Below, one piece after another: positions 33,860 through 42,502 of a DNA stretch of 46,005 nucleotides; within the stretch, counting starts at the first letter, position 1, and each line of letters starts with the position of its first letter. The notes beneath the pieces are model-generated. The model was not told where the DNA came from. It was given only the letters and a program-made list of their open reading frames with translations, and ran no database searches. Made by a program: the position numbers and the translations under genes. This stretch comes from Crocinitomicaceae bacterium (GTDB lineage: Bacteria; Bacteroidota; Bacteroidia; Flavobacteriales_D; Crocinitomicaceae), in assembly GCA_017984635.1 (NCBI GenBank), contig JAGNZC010000021.1, positions 1 through 46,005 of the forward strand. Reading direction: 5' to 3'.

Positions 33860-33876
33860 TTTAGAATGATTCTAAA
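33860..33876. promoter_or_regulatory. Fur/PerR-type palindrome TTTAGAATGATTCTAAA
   Basis: This is a perfect 8-1-8 inverted repeat with the 7-1-7 geometry of Fur-superfamily boxes (compare TGATAATnATTATCA for Fur and TTATAATnATTATAA for PerR). It lies 17 bases upstream of the -33 TTG of the FecA-like receptor gene. The regulator is inferred, not seen. Confidence 0.6.
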
Positions 33877-33888
33877 CAAAGGTAAAAA

Positions 33889-34011
33889 GATGTAAAGATT
33901 TTAGGACTAAAAGAGTCAAGATTTGAAGATTTAAAGACTTTAAGACGAGATCGTTATTCTGTTGTAATCTAAAACTAATGCCTATTCACTAATGCCTAAC
34001 TAACCAACTAA
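33889..34011. repeat. Degenerate short direct repeats between genes
   Basis: The 123 bases hold AAGATTT-type units (33896-33902, 33918-33924, 33926-33932 approximately), TTTAAAGACTTTAAGAC, two copies of ACTAATGCCTA (33974-33984 and 33988-33998 approximately) and AACTAACCAACTAACTAA. They have no open frame and no stable long hairpin. They look like slippage-derived intergenic sequence. Confidence 0.4.
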
Positions 34012-34890
34012 CTAATCTAAGCGAAATTTAATTGGCAAACGCATCATTGTTGAAACAGGGATTCCATTCATCGCTCCTGAATTCCATTTGGGCATGTTTT
34101 TCACTAATCGAATTGCTTCTTTATCTAATTCTTGACCACCTTGAATACCTCTCAATAATTTAATGTTATCGATTTCTCCAGATTTACGTACAACAAATTC
34201 GATAAAAACAGTTCCTTGCAAGCCTAATTCTTTGGCTGTTTCAGGATACGTTAAGTTTTTTTTCATGTATTGAAATAATTGATCCATTCCACCAGGAAAT
34301 TCAGGTGATGTTGTAGGAAATTGATAAATACTATCCATTGGTTGTTTGGTTTCAATTCTTGGAATATCAATTGGTGGTTCTACAAGAAATTGCATAGGAT
34401 CTATTGGTTCTGGATCTGGTAACACAGAGATTTCGCCCATTATTTCAGGAGTAACTCTATTTATTTGTTGTTTTTGCTTTTCTGTTGAATCAGTCTTTTT
34501 TTGAGTTGGTTTTAAATCAGCTATTGAACTTGACACATGCTTTGTTATTGCTTGTTTGTGTTGTTCTGGATGAGGTTTGGTTGATTCTTGACAGGCAACC
34601 AAACTCAAACACAGAGCAGCTAAAATTCCAAAAGAAGCGTTGTTGGATTTTTTTCTAAGTGATTCAACGATAAAAGGTAAATCGCTCACGTGCACATCAA
34701 CGAGTTGCGGGTTAATTCGCCCACAAACGCTTTTATCAGAATGTTCAATTAAATAAGAAATAATGGACAATCGATCCATTTGTGTGAAATCTACTACAGC
34801 TTTTTCGCACTGATGACAATGGCGTTCACGTAATCCAATCTTTAATGAATCCCAACTAACTGGGCATGGATCTTTGATTTCAATGTTCAT
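34012..34890 (-). CDS. TonB energy transducer with N-terminal cysteine domain
   Basis: The 292-residue protein starts with a small cytoplasmic domain with C9, C25, C28 and C56 ('DPCPVSWDSL', 'RHCHQCEKAVVDFTQM', 'SVCGRI'), which looks like a metal-binding knuckle. A single transmembrane helix follows (about 84-100), then a Pro/Lys/Thr-rich periplasmic spacer (about 105-195) and a TonB C-terminal domain (about 200-292; 'FPGGMDQLFQYMKKNLTYPETAKELGLQGTVFIEFVV'). TonB passes proton-motive energy to outer-membrane receptors, possibly the 31539-33794 one. ExbBD genes are absent here. The N-terminal Cys domain recurs in Bacteroidota proteins but its role is unknown. Confidence 0.88.
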   Translation of the reverse strand: MNIEIKDPCPVSWDSLKIGLRERHCHQCEKAVVDFTQMDRLSIISYLIEHSDKSVCGRINPQLVDVHVSDLPFIVESLRKKSNNASFGILAALCLSLVACQESTKPHPEQHKQAITKHVSSSIADLKPTQKKTDSTEKQKQQINRVTPEIMGEISVLPDPEPIDPMQFLVEPPIDIPRIETKQPMDSIYQFPTTSPEFPGGMDQLFQYMKKNLTYPETAKELGLQGTVFIEFVVRKSGEIDNIKLLRGIQGGQELDKEAIRLVKNMPKWNSGAMNGIPVSTMMRLPIKFRLD

Positions 34891-35197
34891 TGCTTCAAGT
34901 GTTATTTGTGTTTTCTGTTAATTCTATGGGCTAAAATAGAAAAATATTAGCTTGTTTTTTTAGTGACAGCATTTAATTGCTTGAGATTTATACAGGTCTA
35001 ATGCAATGTTAAGATTCATTGATCACTTTACGAATTCCAATTTTTTTTTTAATTCTAATGTTAATTAATGTATAAAAAACCAAAAAATAGGTATTTGAAA
35101 TAATCAATTGAATATACGCCTTAATTTTTTTGAACTTTCTCGAGCATAGATATGCTTATTGATTTTTTTATTTTACTTATTTTTATAAAAAAAAGAA
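34891..35197. other. 307-base divergent intergenic region
   Basis: It holds no ORF or RNA gene that I can support. It is very AT-rich, with a T10 run at 35041-35050. A 14-bp near-palindrome AGCATA-GA-TATGCT lies at 35143-35156, 42 bases before the 35198 gene. No TAnnTTTG box was found for either flanking gene. Confidence 0.4.
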
Positions 35198-36232
35198 ATG
35201 TTCAACAAGCGGTTTTTATTAGAAGCGATTTACACAAAAACAGGCATTTACATTACGACTAAAAACGATTGCAAAATGGTTAGTCAATTAATTGTAAATG
35301 AGCGAATTGGCTACTTGTCTGAATCAACGTTGTATCGTTTCTTTTTACACCAAAATGAACAAACGAAGCCTTACAAAAATACGTTAACTATTTTGGCGAA
35401 ATTTTGTGGTTTCAAAGATTGGGATCATTTTATGAAGTATTACCATTCTAATTATTTGTTTAATGAACCTGAATTTTTACATCATTCCATTGATGTTGTC
35501 TTGAAAAACCTCATTCACAAAGAAAAATTTAATCCTTTGGTAGAGATTTTTGATAGTTTGGAAAATGAAAATTACAAAACCAAAGAACTGTATGGTTTAA
35601 AGACGTTTGTCCAATTTCAAAACACACCTTTATTTCCAACTTTTATTCAGAAATATGGAAGTAATTCATTTGTTCGTAACATATTAATGGAGGCATTGTA
35701 TGATCCGAAACATCGAATTGACGGGTATGCTGAAAGCATTGAGAATTATTTAATAACCGCAAATAAACAAGCAGATACCTATATTCAAGATACTGTTTTT
35801 GCTCATGCCGTTTTGTTTCGACATTATTTTTTAATAAATGATATAAAAGCGATTGAAATAGGGAAGAAGTTGTTTGAAATTGGGATTGCAACGATTGATA
35901 AAGATCCGATTCATCTTTTTCCCAAAACGCGTTTTTATGCCTATAAATTGTGGTTTTTAAAAATACAAAAAGCACCTAAATTAAAAATAGAAGCATACCT
36001 TGAAGAATTGATGGATTGGGTTTCAACTGAATTAGAATCAGCTGTTTCCATGTTGGATGTAAATATCATCTATCAAACAATAGTGGAAGTATTTCAACAC
36101 CAAAAAATGAAAGAAATGGAATTAAAACTCAATCAGTTAGTTGAGTCTAAACTTTCACAATTAAACGAAGGTAAATTAGAAGAGTTAATGATTTACAATG
36201 CAAATGGTTTAATAAATTTTCTACCAGAATGA
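35198..36232 (+). CDS. Hypothetical protein with putative helical DNA-binding-like N-terminus (paralogue of 43135 gene)
   Basis: The 344-residue soluble protein has no signal peptide. Residues about 1-85 ('GIYITTKNDCKMVSQLI', 'GYLSESTLYRFFLHQNEQTKPYKNTLTILAKFCGFKDWDHFMKYY') align by eye with the N-terminus of the 43135-44415 protein. The conserved pattern is S-x-x-T-L-x-R-x-(Y/F), then P-x-x-x-T-L-x-I-L and G-F-x-x-(W/Y)-x-x-(F/Y). The rest is helical, possibly TPR-like. I do not recognise a named family. A regulatory role is a guess. Its stop overlaps the ATG of the EamA transporter gene (ATGA at 36229-36232). Confidence 0.75.
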   Translation: MFNKRFLLEAIYTKTGIYITTKNDCKMVSQLIVNERIGYLSESTLYRFFLHQNEQTKPYKNTLTILAKFCGFKDWDHFMKYYHSNYLFNEPEFLHHSIDVVLKNLIHKEKFNPLVEIFDSLENENYKTKELYGLKTFVQFQNTPLFPTFIQKYGSNSFVRNILMEALYDPKHRIDGYAESIENYLITANKQADTYIQDTVFAHAVLFRHYFLINDIKAIEIGKKLFEIGIATIDKDPIHLFPKTRFYAYKLWFLKIQKAPKLKIEAYLEELMDWVSTELESAVSMLDVNIIYQTIVEVFQHQKMKEMELKLNQLVESKLSQLNEGKLEELMIYNANGLINFLPE

Positions 36233-37080
36233 TCTACATAATCCTATCAATGCTTCTTTTTTCTTTGAATAATGTACTTTGGAAGAAAAACATTCAACAT
36301 ACTTCCATTCCTTTTTTAGTAGGCTATCGCGCTTTAATGACTTCGTCCATTTCCCTATTTATTGCCTTTTATTATTTTGGAGCAACAAATCTCTTCGATT
36401 TCCCTTTGCTTAAAATTACAATAGGTTCGCTTTTTGGCGTTTTAGGATTATTTTGTATGCTATTTGCCATTAAAAAAGCACCCTTACAGTGGTTGGGGAT
36501 TTATAATTTAATTGGAATTGTATTCACTGCTATTTATTTACTTTTTTATGAAAAAATTGCTATCACAGCATCTGCACTTGGTTTTGTTTTGATTGTGCTT
36601 GGATTCTTAAGTTATCTTTATTTTAATCGTGAAAACAGCGTGAAAGTAAGTATTAAACAACATATGTTTTTGTTATTGATGACACTAAGTTTCAGTACTT
36701 CTTCATTAATTCATTGGAAAAATTTATCTGCTAAAGTTCCTGCCATTGTTCTTATTTCCAATCAAGAGCTTGTTGTTTTTTTAACAGCGTTATTGGTTGT
36801 TCTGGTAGCTAAAAAACAAGAAAAAATGGGGAATGAACTAAAAGTAAATTTCATGAAAGTACTAATAATGGCACTTATCATATTTTTTGCCTTATTGTTC
36901 AGTTTTTTAGGTTTAAAAATTACAAATCCTATTGTTTCTAGCTTGTTGTTTTTAGCCAATCCATTAACGACGATTGCTTTTTCAGCCATTTTTTTCAAAG
37001 AAACCTTTTCGGTAAAAAACCTGATCGCATTATTCCTCATTTCAATTGGGGCATTTATCATTCATATGCAAAGTGTTTAA
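36229..37080 (+). CDS. EamA/DMT-superfamily transporter
   Basis: The 283-residue protein has about ten transmembrane helices in two halves of the EamA type. The halves open with 'IILSMLLFSLNNVLWKKNIQ' and 'LLMTLSFSTSSLIHWKNLSAKVP', and the end is 'NPLTTIAFSAIFFKETFSVKNLIALFLISIGAFII', the usual final pair with the conserved Glu. It is an inner-membrane metabolite exporter of unknown substrate. It is translationally coupled to the upstream 35198-36232 gene. Confidence 0.88.
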   Translation: MIYIILSMLLFSLNNVLWKKNIQHTSIPFLVGYRALMTSSISLFIAFYYFGATNLFDFPLLKITIGSLFGVLGLFCMLFAIKKAPLQWLGIYNLIGIVFTAIYLLFYEKIAITASALGFVLIVLGFLSYLYFNRENSVKVSIKQHMFLLLMTLSFSTSSLIHWKNLSAKVPAIVLISNQELVVFLTALLVVLVAKKQEKMGNELKVNFMKVLIMALIIFFALLFSFLGLKITNPIVSSLLFLANPLTTIAFSAIFFKETFSVKNLIALFLISIGAFIIHMQSV

Positions 37081-37204
37081 CTTGACCTAAGTTGAACTAA
37101 TTTGATTAACGAGAATCTATTACATTTACAATTGGACGAATTTGTCCTAATTATTAGCTATTTCATTGAGAATCATCAATAAAAGAAAATAATACAAAGA
37201 AATT

Positions 37205-37278
37205 GGTAAAATGACAACTTGGAATTTTACCCTTTTACAACCAAAATCAATCCCCCTTGAAAACAGGGGGTTGTTTTA
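37205..37278. terminator. Two hairpins, likely terminator between convergent genes
   Basis: The first hairpin is a perfect 8-bp stem GGTAAAAT/ATTTTACC (37205-37212 with 37224-37231). The second has a CCCCC/GGGGG stem (37252-37256 with 37267-37271) extended by CAA/TTG across a bulge and followed by TTTT. They lie between the EamA gene (plus) and the 37324 gene (minus). Confidence 0.55.
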
Positions 37279-37323
37279 AAAACAGGAAATAGTACATATC
37301 GCTTTAAGCAAACAAGCTATCGT

Positions 37324-38592
37324 TTATTCTTTGATCAACTTTACAAGTTGAACGTTGGTAGCAGATTTGATTTCAAGAAAGTAAATACCAATCACAAGGT
37401 GAGCTGTTTCTATTGTTAATGTAGTGTTTTTGTGGTTGTCTTGCGCTACAATTTTACCATGTATGTCTCTAAGTGTATAAGCATCAATATCATTAACTGA
37501 TGAGATTGTTAATTGATCTGTAAATGGATTAGGGAATACCTTTGAAAGTGTTTGTGCTAACACGTTTAAATCTGCCGAACCACCACTTGAATCAGGACGG
37601 TAAGATTGTGCTCCAAAACAATCTGAAGGATGACGTATCATATCAAAATATACCTGAGAACCACCATTGGTAGGAATCGAATCTGCACTTACGACACTTC
37701 CTGTTAAGGTTGAAACACCAATCACCGCATTTCCTCCTTGTGGCAAAACACTTAAATAATAGTAGGTACCAGTCGATGGATCAATTGTTGAACTTCCATT
37801 GATGGTAAACATGCCATATGCGAGCGGTTGTTGTGAAATTCGAGTTACCACTCCAGTTTGTGGATTAATTTTACCGAAATGAACCGTTTGTGGTAGTGTT
37901 GTGCTCATTCGAATCAATCCATAAATGGTTGTGTCTGAACAATTATACGTGAAATTATCAAAATACACTCCTCCTTGAGGAAAGGTGATTGTTGGAGAAG
38001 AATACACCAATCCAGTATACATATCTAACCCTACAAACTGCGAAGCAATTGAGTAGTAATAGACCATTAAGTGCGGATCAATCGCGTTACCTTGAAGTGC
38101 ATAAGACTGACCTACAGATTGGGGAGAAATTTGTGTAATTACGCCCGTGCTTGGATTGATCGTTGCTAAAAACAACTCGCCATAACCCTGACCTGGGCCA
38201 CTTCCTTGAATGTATCTTCTCGCTAATCCATACATAGTAGAATTACTAGTATTGAAACGGAAATTATCAAAATAGCTTGGGGAAATTGGGTTTGACAAAG
38301 GACTCTGAGAAAGAACGTTACCAGAATTAGCATCTACAGAAAGCATTCCACTTGTTCCAAGAAAAAAATACGTTCCACTTGTAGGGTCGAGAGCAGCACC
38401 TGTTGCATTAAAGCTGTTCGCGATACTTGTAGAACTCAATTGGCTGAAAATGCCAGTTGTAATGTCTAATTTCCCTAATTTAACACTTGCAGGATTAGCA
38501 GTTCTTAATAAACCAATAAGTGAATTGTTTTGACTAAAAGCATTTAAAATTAGTCCAAAGCATAGAATAAATAAAGCTGTATTTTTTTTCAT
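37324..38592 (-). CDS. Secreted repeat protein with T9SS sorting domain
   Basis: The product is 422 residues from the ATG at 38592 (MKKNTALFILCFGLILNAFSQ is a signal peptide). The open frame extends to a TTG at 38601, which belongs to the -7 box TAAATTTG, so the ATG is used. It has three to four internal repeats of about 90-100 residues, each with 'LGKLDITTG/INPSTGVITQIS' and 'DPSTGTYYFLG' plus 'YFDNFRFN...MYGLARR'; these look like propeller blades. The C-terminal ~80 residues ('VFPNPFTDQLTISS...GIYFLEIKS') are a type A T9SS sorting domain. It is probably cell-surface; the function is unknown. Confidence 0.85.
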   Translation of the reverse strand: MKKNTALFILCFGLILNAFSQNNSLIGLLRTANPASVKLGKLDITTGIFSQLSSTSIANSFNATGAALDPTSGTYFFLGTSGMLSVDANSGNVLSQSPLSNPISPSYFDNFRFNTSNSTMYGLARRYIQGSGPGQGYGELFLATINPSTGVITQISPQSVGQSYALQGNAIDPHLMVYYYSIASQFVGLDMYTGLVYSSPTITFPQGGVYFDNFTYNCSDTTIYGLIRMSTTLPQTVHFGKINPQTGVVTRISQQPLAYGMFTINGSSTIDPSTGTYYYLSVLPQGGNAVIGVSTLTGSVVSADSIPTNGGSQVYFDMIRHPSDCFGAQSYRPDSSGGSADLNVLAQTLSKVFPNPFTDQLTISSVNDIDAYTLRDIHGKIVAQDNHKNTTLTIETAHLVIGIYFLEIKSATNVQLVKLIKE

Positions 38593-38598
38593 AGTTAT

Positions 38599-38627
38599 CA
38601 AATTTAATCAATTACTATTAATAACAA
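38599..38627 (-). promoter_or_regulatory. Promoter of the 37324-38592 gene
   Basis: On the minus strand TTG (38627-38625), an 18-base spacer and TAAATTTG (38606-38599). The box ends 6 bases before the ATG, so the transcript is probably leaderless or has a leader of only one or two bases. Confidence 0.65.
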
Positions 38628-38756
38628 CTTTCATTATCAATTGTTTAGGTTTTGTGGTATGTTTTTTTGTTTTAAAATAAATAGTTTTTTTACTTTAATT
38701 TAGATTCTATTTTTGAGTGGTTACAAAATATCTAAGTACTGTTATTATTAATTTTT

Positions 38757-39134
38757 TTAAGGAATTACATTAAATTCGATTCCACTTATGGAATAAATTA
38801 ATTGACCGGAATAATTGTATCCAATATTTATAGGATACGATCCCTCTGATAGCCAAAAAGGGAACAAATTCATCATTCCATAATTATTTGCACCGCTGTA
38901 AATACAATGATTTCCTAAAAAAATCACAGCCGATGTAGAAGCCAAGCCTCCACTAGTACTAAGGGAGGCACTTTCTATCTTTACCACTTTACCACTTGGA
39001 ACGACTAAATTATTAACGGTTTGACCGGATGTCCAAGTGCCTGAAATATTTTTCACTTGATTAAACTGAAGATTTCCTTGAGAAAAAAGAGAAGTGAATA
39101 TTAATAGCGCTACTGATAAAAGAATGAATTTCAT
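38757..39134 (-). CDS. Small secreted protein with NQVK/KIES module
   Basis: The 125-residue protein has a signal peptide (MKFILLSVALLIFTSLFSQ) and one beta-rich domain: 'GNLQFNQVKNISGTWTSGQT', 'VVPSGKVVKIESASLS' and, near the C-terminus, 'FPFWLSEGSYPINIGYNYSG'. It is a clear paralogue of the preceding gene (39138-39509) over its whole length. There is no T9SS sorting domain or lipobox, so the final location (periplasm or released) is unclear. It is last gene of the five-gene operon, 3 bases after the previous stop. No known family recognised. Confidence 0.78.
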   Translation of the reverse strand: MKFILLSVALLIFTSLFSQGNLQFNQVKNISGTWTSGQTVNNLVVPSGKVVKIESASLSTSGGLASTSAVIFLGNHCIYSGANNYGMMNLFPFWLSEGSYPINIGYNYSGQLIYSISGIEFNVIP

Positions 39135-39137
39135 ATG

Positions 39138-39509
39138 TTAAGGTATTAAATTGTATTCAATTACACTAATACCGAAAACGCCTGTCGAGGAAGCTACTGT
39201 AGAACCTGCAGGCAGCCAAATAGGGAAGGTTTGTTCCCAAACCAATGAATAATCTCCATAGTTAATGGAGGTGACATAAGTTTTCAAGGTTCTAACAATT
39301 AAATTAGTACCATTCAAGATAATTTCATTGTTAACTGTGTTCGATGTGAAATTATGTGGGGTATAAAGAACACTTTCAATTTTCCAGACCTTATTTGTAG
39401 GTACAGTTTCAGATGCAGCAATTAATTTTACCTGATTGAACTGAAGATTACCTTGAGAATAAAGAATAGTATTTAAAAGTAATAATGAATAAAAAAATAA
39501 CTTTTTCAT
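39138..39509 (-). CDS. Small secreted protein, paralogue of the 38757 gene
   Basis: The open frame extends upstream to 39734, but that part is an antiphase reading of the glycine-rich gene. The ATG at 39509 begins a signal peptide (MKKLFFYSLLLLNTILYSQ) and is 1 base after the previous stop, giving 123 residues. The domain has 'GNLQFNQVKLIAASETVPTNKVWKIES', 'NEIILNGTNLIVR' and 'FPIWLPAGSTVASSTGVFGISVIEYNLIP', collinear with its paralogue. The same 'TVPTxKxWKIE' segment occurs in the 39511-40437 protein. Function unknown. Confidence 0.8.
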   Translation of the reverse strand: MKKLFFYSLLLLNTILYSQGNLQFNQVKLIAASETVPTNKVWKIESVLYTPHNFTSNTVNNEIILNGTNLIVRTLKTYVTSINYGDYSLVWEQTFPIWLPAGSTVASSTGVFGISVIEYNLIP

Positions 39510-39510
39510 G

Positions 39511-40437
39511 TTAAAAATAAATTTTGATTTGACCTGAAGCGCCATTTGCTCCACTAGTTGAAGATGGTGTTCCACCTCCACCTCCGCCTCCTGGAAAAGC
39601 TCCGGCTTGACTTGATCCACCACTTCCACCTCCAACACAAACAGAATAAGCACCATTTCCTCCAGCACCACCATTGCCGCCATTACCTCCTTTTGATGCT
39701 GGAGATGAACAATAAGACGATGTTGATATTCCATTACTTCCGTTTATACTGTAATTAGCTGTTGATGACCCACCAATTCCAATAGATCCAAGGATTGATA
39801 AAGTACCGTTACCTCCATTTGTTCCGCAATTAGCTGTTAATAAAGAACCAAATGAACTGTTTTGGTTTGAATTACCAACAACTAGTGTGAATTGTTGTCC
39901 CGGAGTAACAGTAAAACACTGGTAGCAATAACTTCCGCCACCGCCTCCACCTCCGGATTTCCCTCCATACAAGCCGTCTCCTCCAGAGCCACCACCACCC
40001 CAAGCTTCTAAACAAATATTTGTGATGCCAGGTGGCACAGTCCATGAATAAGTTCCAGCTGTTGCAAAAGTTACTGGTGAACTGAAAATTGTTGGAATCG
40101 TTGAATTGGAAAAATTTGTAATACTATTAAAGTTTGTATTATTACCAATACCTATCGCCTCAATTTTCCATATTTTTCCTGTTGGAACGGTACCAGTAGA
40201 TGTAACATGGATTGCTTGGTTAATTTCCATAGTTGAATTATTGATGGTGAATTCCAAAACCGAGGCAGAAACTGCATCTTGACCCAGTGTCAATACTTTT
40301 CCAGCCCCAATCCAATAGGGTAGAGAGGTTGAGCCTTGAATTTTAACAGGTTGGTTGTCTATTAATATCGTAGGGTTGATTTGCGCTTTATTATAAGTGC
40401 TAAGTGAAATAAATAGTATAGATAAAAATAATTTCAT
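39511..40437 (-). CDS. Secreted glycine-rich protein with WKIE module
   Basis: The product is 308 residues from the ATG at 40437 (MKLFLSILFISLSTYNKAQ is a signal peptide); an ATG at 40458 lies inside the upstream gene. The N-terminal half has 'MEINQAIHVTSTGTVPTGKIWKIEAIGIG', the module shared with the two small genes downstream. The C-terminal half begins 'FATAGTYSWTVPPGITNICLEAWGGGGSGG' and continues with many Gly runs, six or more Cys and the end 'GASGQIKIYF', as in the glycine-rich domains appended to many bacterial surface proteins. The same domain ends the 44936 gene. It is third gene of the operon, 10 bases after the collagen-like gene. Confidence 0.83.
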   Translation of the reverse strand: MKLFLSILFISLSTYNKAQINPTILIDNQPVKIQGSTSLPYWIGAGKVLTLGQDAVSASVLEFTINNSTMEINQAIHVTSTGTVPTGKIWKIEAIGIGNNTNFNSITNFSNSTIPTIFSSPVTFATAGTYSWTVPPGITNICLEAWGGGGSGGDGLYGGKSGGGGGGGSYCYQCFTVTPGQQFTLVVGNSNQNSSFGSLLTANCGTNGGNGTLSILGSIGIGGSSTANYSINGSNGISTSSYCSSPASKGGNGGNGGAGGNGAYSVCVGGGSGGSSQAGAFPGGGGGGGTPSSTSGANGASGQIKIYF

Positions 40438-40447
40438 ATTGAATAAT

Positions 40448-42502
40448 TTAAAAACCATCGGTTGTGTATATTAATGTTTTTTCATTTCCAGTAGTGGAAC
40501 TCGATGAAGCTGCTACTCCAAGTTGTTGCCAAATAGATCCATCATAGTAAAAGAATCCAACAGGAGCAGTATTTTGAAACACAAGTAATCCCATCGACGG
40601 ACTTGCAATTGCTAGTCGTTGTGTAGAGCTCATACTTGGTAATAATACACCTTGCGTAGTCGATTGAACCTGTAATACTGCAGAATTTGGAACGGTTGTA
40701 CTTCCAATACCTATTTGATTATTAGAATTCGTTAGAGTGCTGCTTGCAACCCATGTTGTTCCATTGTTTGTCAAGGTTTGACCAATAGTTCCATTGACTA
40801 AAGGACCTGTTAATCCAATTGGGCCTTGCGCACCAGTTGCTCCAGTAGCTCCAGCGGGCCCTGTTAAACCAATCGGTCCTTGAGCGCCCGTTGCACCAAC
40901 TGGACCTGTCAAACCAGTAGCGCCAATTGCTCCATTACACACGTATTTTGTCAAAGTTGCATTGATTTCACTTACATCCAATGTGCCATTATTGTTTGAA
41001 TCAATACCATATTCGTGTTTTGTTCCACCTGTTGCACAATTCGCGCCAACAGATTCAATCGTTGATTTTATTAACGTATTTTTTCCATCTAATCCATTTG
41101 TTCCATTTGCACCTGTAGCACCTGCTGGCCCGGTCAATCCAATTGGACCTTGAGTACCCATTGCACCAGCAGCTCCAGCTGGACCTGTTAAACCAATCGG
41201 TCCTTGAGCGCCCGTTGCACCAGTAGCTCCAGCTGGACCTGTCAAACCAATTGAACCTTGAGCGCCCGTTGCGCCAGTAACTCCAGAGGGCCCTGTTAAT
41301 CCAATAGGACCTTGAGCGCCCGTTGCGCCTACAGCTCCAGCTGGCCCAGTTAAACCAATCGGTCCTTGAGCGCCCGTTGCACCAGTAGCTCCAGCTGGAC
41401 CTGTCAAACCAATTGAACCTTGAGCGCCCGTTGCACCTGTCGCGCCTGCTGGACCTGTTAATCCGATTGGACCTTGTGCGCCCGTTGCACCTGTCGCTCC
41501 TGCTGGACCCGTTAAACCAATAGGACCTTGAGTACCCGTTGCACCGGTAGCTCCTGGTGGGCCTGTTAATCCGATTGGACCTTGTGCGCCCGTTGCACCT
41601 GTCGCTCCTGCTGGGCCTGTTAATCCGATTGGACCTTGAGCGCCTGTTGCACCTGCTGGACCTGTTAATCCGATTGGACCTTGAGCACCCGTTGAGCCTG
41701 TAGCTCCTGCTGGGCCTGTTAATCCGATTGGACCTTGAGCACCTGTTGCACCAGTAACTCCAGCTGGCCCTGTTAATCCAATAGGCCCTTGAGCACCCGT
41801 TGCGCCAGTAGCACCAGCTGGCCCTTGAGCACCTGTTGCACCTGTCGCTCCTGCGGGCCCTGTTAAACCAATTGGCCCTTGGGCGCCTGTTGCACCTACA
41901 GCTCCTGCTGGACCTGTTAAGCCTTGAATCCCTTGAGCTCCTTCAATGTTACCAGTTAATTGCCATGTTGAAGGTGAATTCTTGTAATGAACGTTTCCTG
42001 TAACCAAGTCTAAATAAAAATCGCCTAGATTACCCAGTCCTGATGCTGGAGACGTATTTCCATAACGCCATTGGTTTAATTGATTTCCCGCATATTTTGC
42101 ATACAAAGCATACGGAACACTCATTAATTGTTGTGTTCCATAATCTTGGTACGTTCCAATACCACCAACTTGAATGGCAGTATTGATAAAGAAATTCCCT
42201 CCAGTTGACCAAGGTATACTCGCAAAAGTTCCCGTTTGTGGCAATCCTTTTCCGATCACTAAATTCACCAAACCTTGATTGATTAATAAACCAGGATGAA
42301 TTTCTTTGTATAGAACTGTTCCAGTTGCTGTTCCACTGATGATTTTGATTTGAACATTTACTGTGCTATTTGGAATTACTGTCCCTGTAACTGTATTTCT
42401 CAATATCGCTTGATAGTTGATGCCTTCAGGCGCTTGTGCGAAGGAGATTTTCCCAATTAATATAAAAATTGAAAAAAGTAGGATGTTGAATTTATTTTTC
42501 AT
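40448..42502 (-). CDS. Collagen-like G-X-Y repeat protein
   Basis: The 684-residue secreted protein has a signal peptide (1-22) and an N-terminal domain (about 24-180; '[13 protein letters not shown]', '[13 protein letters not shown]'). A long collagen-like region follows with an 18-residue period of the [18 protein letters not shown] type; I count 14 'IGLTGP' units in the first block. Next comes a Cys-containing domain ('[20 protein letters not shown]...[24 protein letters not shown]', DUF7151-like by memory), a second short collagen-like block, and a C-terminal domain ('[19 protein letters not shown]', '[13 protein letters not shown]') like those of Bacteroidota and phage fibre proteins. 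It probably forms a trimeric surface fibre. Its start overlaps the upstream gene by 11 bases. Confidence 0.88.
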   Translation of the reverse strand: MKNKFNILLFSIFILIGKISFAQAPEGINYQAILRNTVTGTVIPNSTVNVQIKIISGTATGTVLYKEIHPGLLINQGLVNLVIGKGLPQTGTFASIPWSTGGNFFINTAIQVGGIGTYQDYGTQQLMSVPYALYAKYAGNQLNQWRYGNTSPASGLGNLGDFYLDLVTGNVHYKNSPSTWQLTGNIEGAQGIQGLTGPAGAVGATGAQGPIGLTGPAGATGATGAQGPAGATGATGAQGPIGLTGPAGVTGATGAQGPIGLTGPAGATGSTGAQGPIGLTGPAGATGAQGPIGLTGPAGATGATGAQGPIGLTGPPGATGATGTQGPIGLTGPAGATGATGAQGPIGLTGPAGATGATGAQGSIGLTGPAGATGATGAQGPIGLTGPAGAVGATGAQGPIGLTGPSGVTGATGAQGSIGLTGPAGATGATGAQGPIGLTGPAGAAGAMGTQGPIGLTGPAGATGANGTNGLDGKNTLIKSTIESVGANCATGGTKHEYGIDSNNNGTLDVSEINATLTKYVCNGAIGATGLTGPVGATGAQGPIGLTGPAGATGATGAQGPIGLTGPLVNGTIGQTLTNNGTTWVASSTLTNSNNQIGIGSTTVPNSAVLQVQSTTQGVLLPSMSSTQRLAIASPSMGLLVFQNTAPVGFFYYDGSIWQQLGVAASSSSTTGNEKTLIYTTDGF
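40803..40940 (-). repeat. Collagen-like tandem repeat, block 2
   Basis: A short second block of G-X-Y codons (about two to three 54-base units) lies inside the 40448-42502 gene, after its Cys-containing domain. Confidence 0.7.
41087..41942 (-). repeat. Collagen-like tandem repeat, block 1 (54-base unit)
   Basis: About 15-16 in-frame copies of a 54-base unit encode the 18-residue G-X-Y motif. Two units are shortened by 3 or 6 residues (a 15-residue and a 12-residue unit), as expected from slippage or unequal recombination. Several units are nearly identical at DNA level. Confidence 0.85.

Noticed and set aside
39510..39734. 75-codon N-terminal extension of the 39138-39509 gene
   Set aside because: It is an out-of-frame reading of the glycine-rich gene; a proper signal peptide starts at the internal ATG at 39509.
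41087..41942. Regular ~54-base repeats resembling a CRISPR-like array
   Set aside because: The units are contiguous, in frame, without spacers, and encode G-X-Y collagen-like residues; no cas genes are present.
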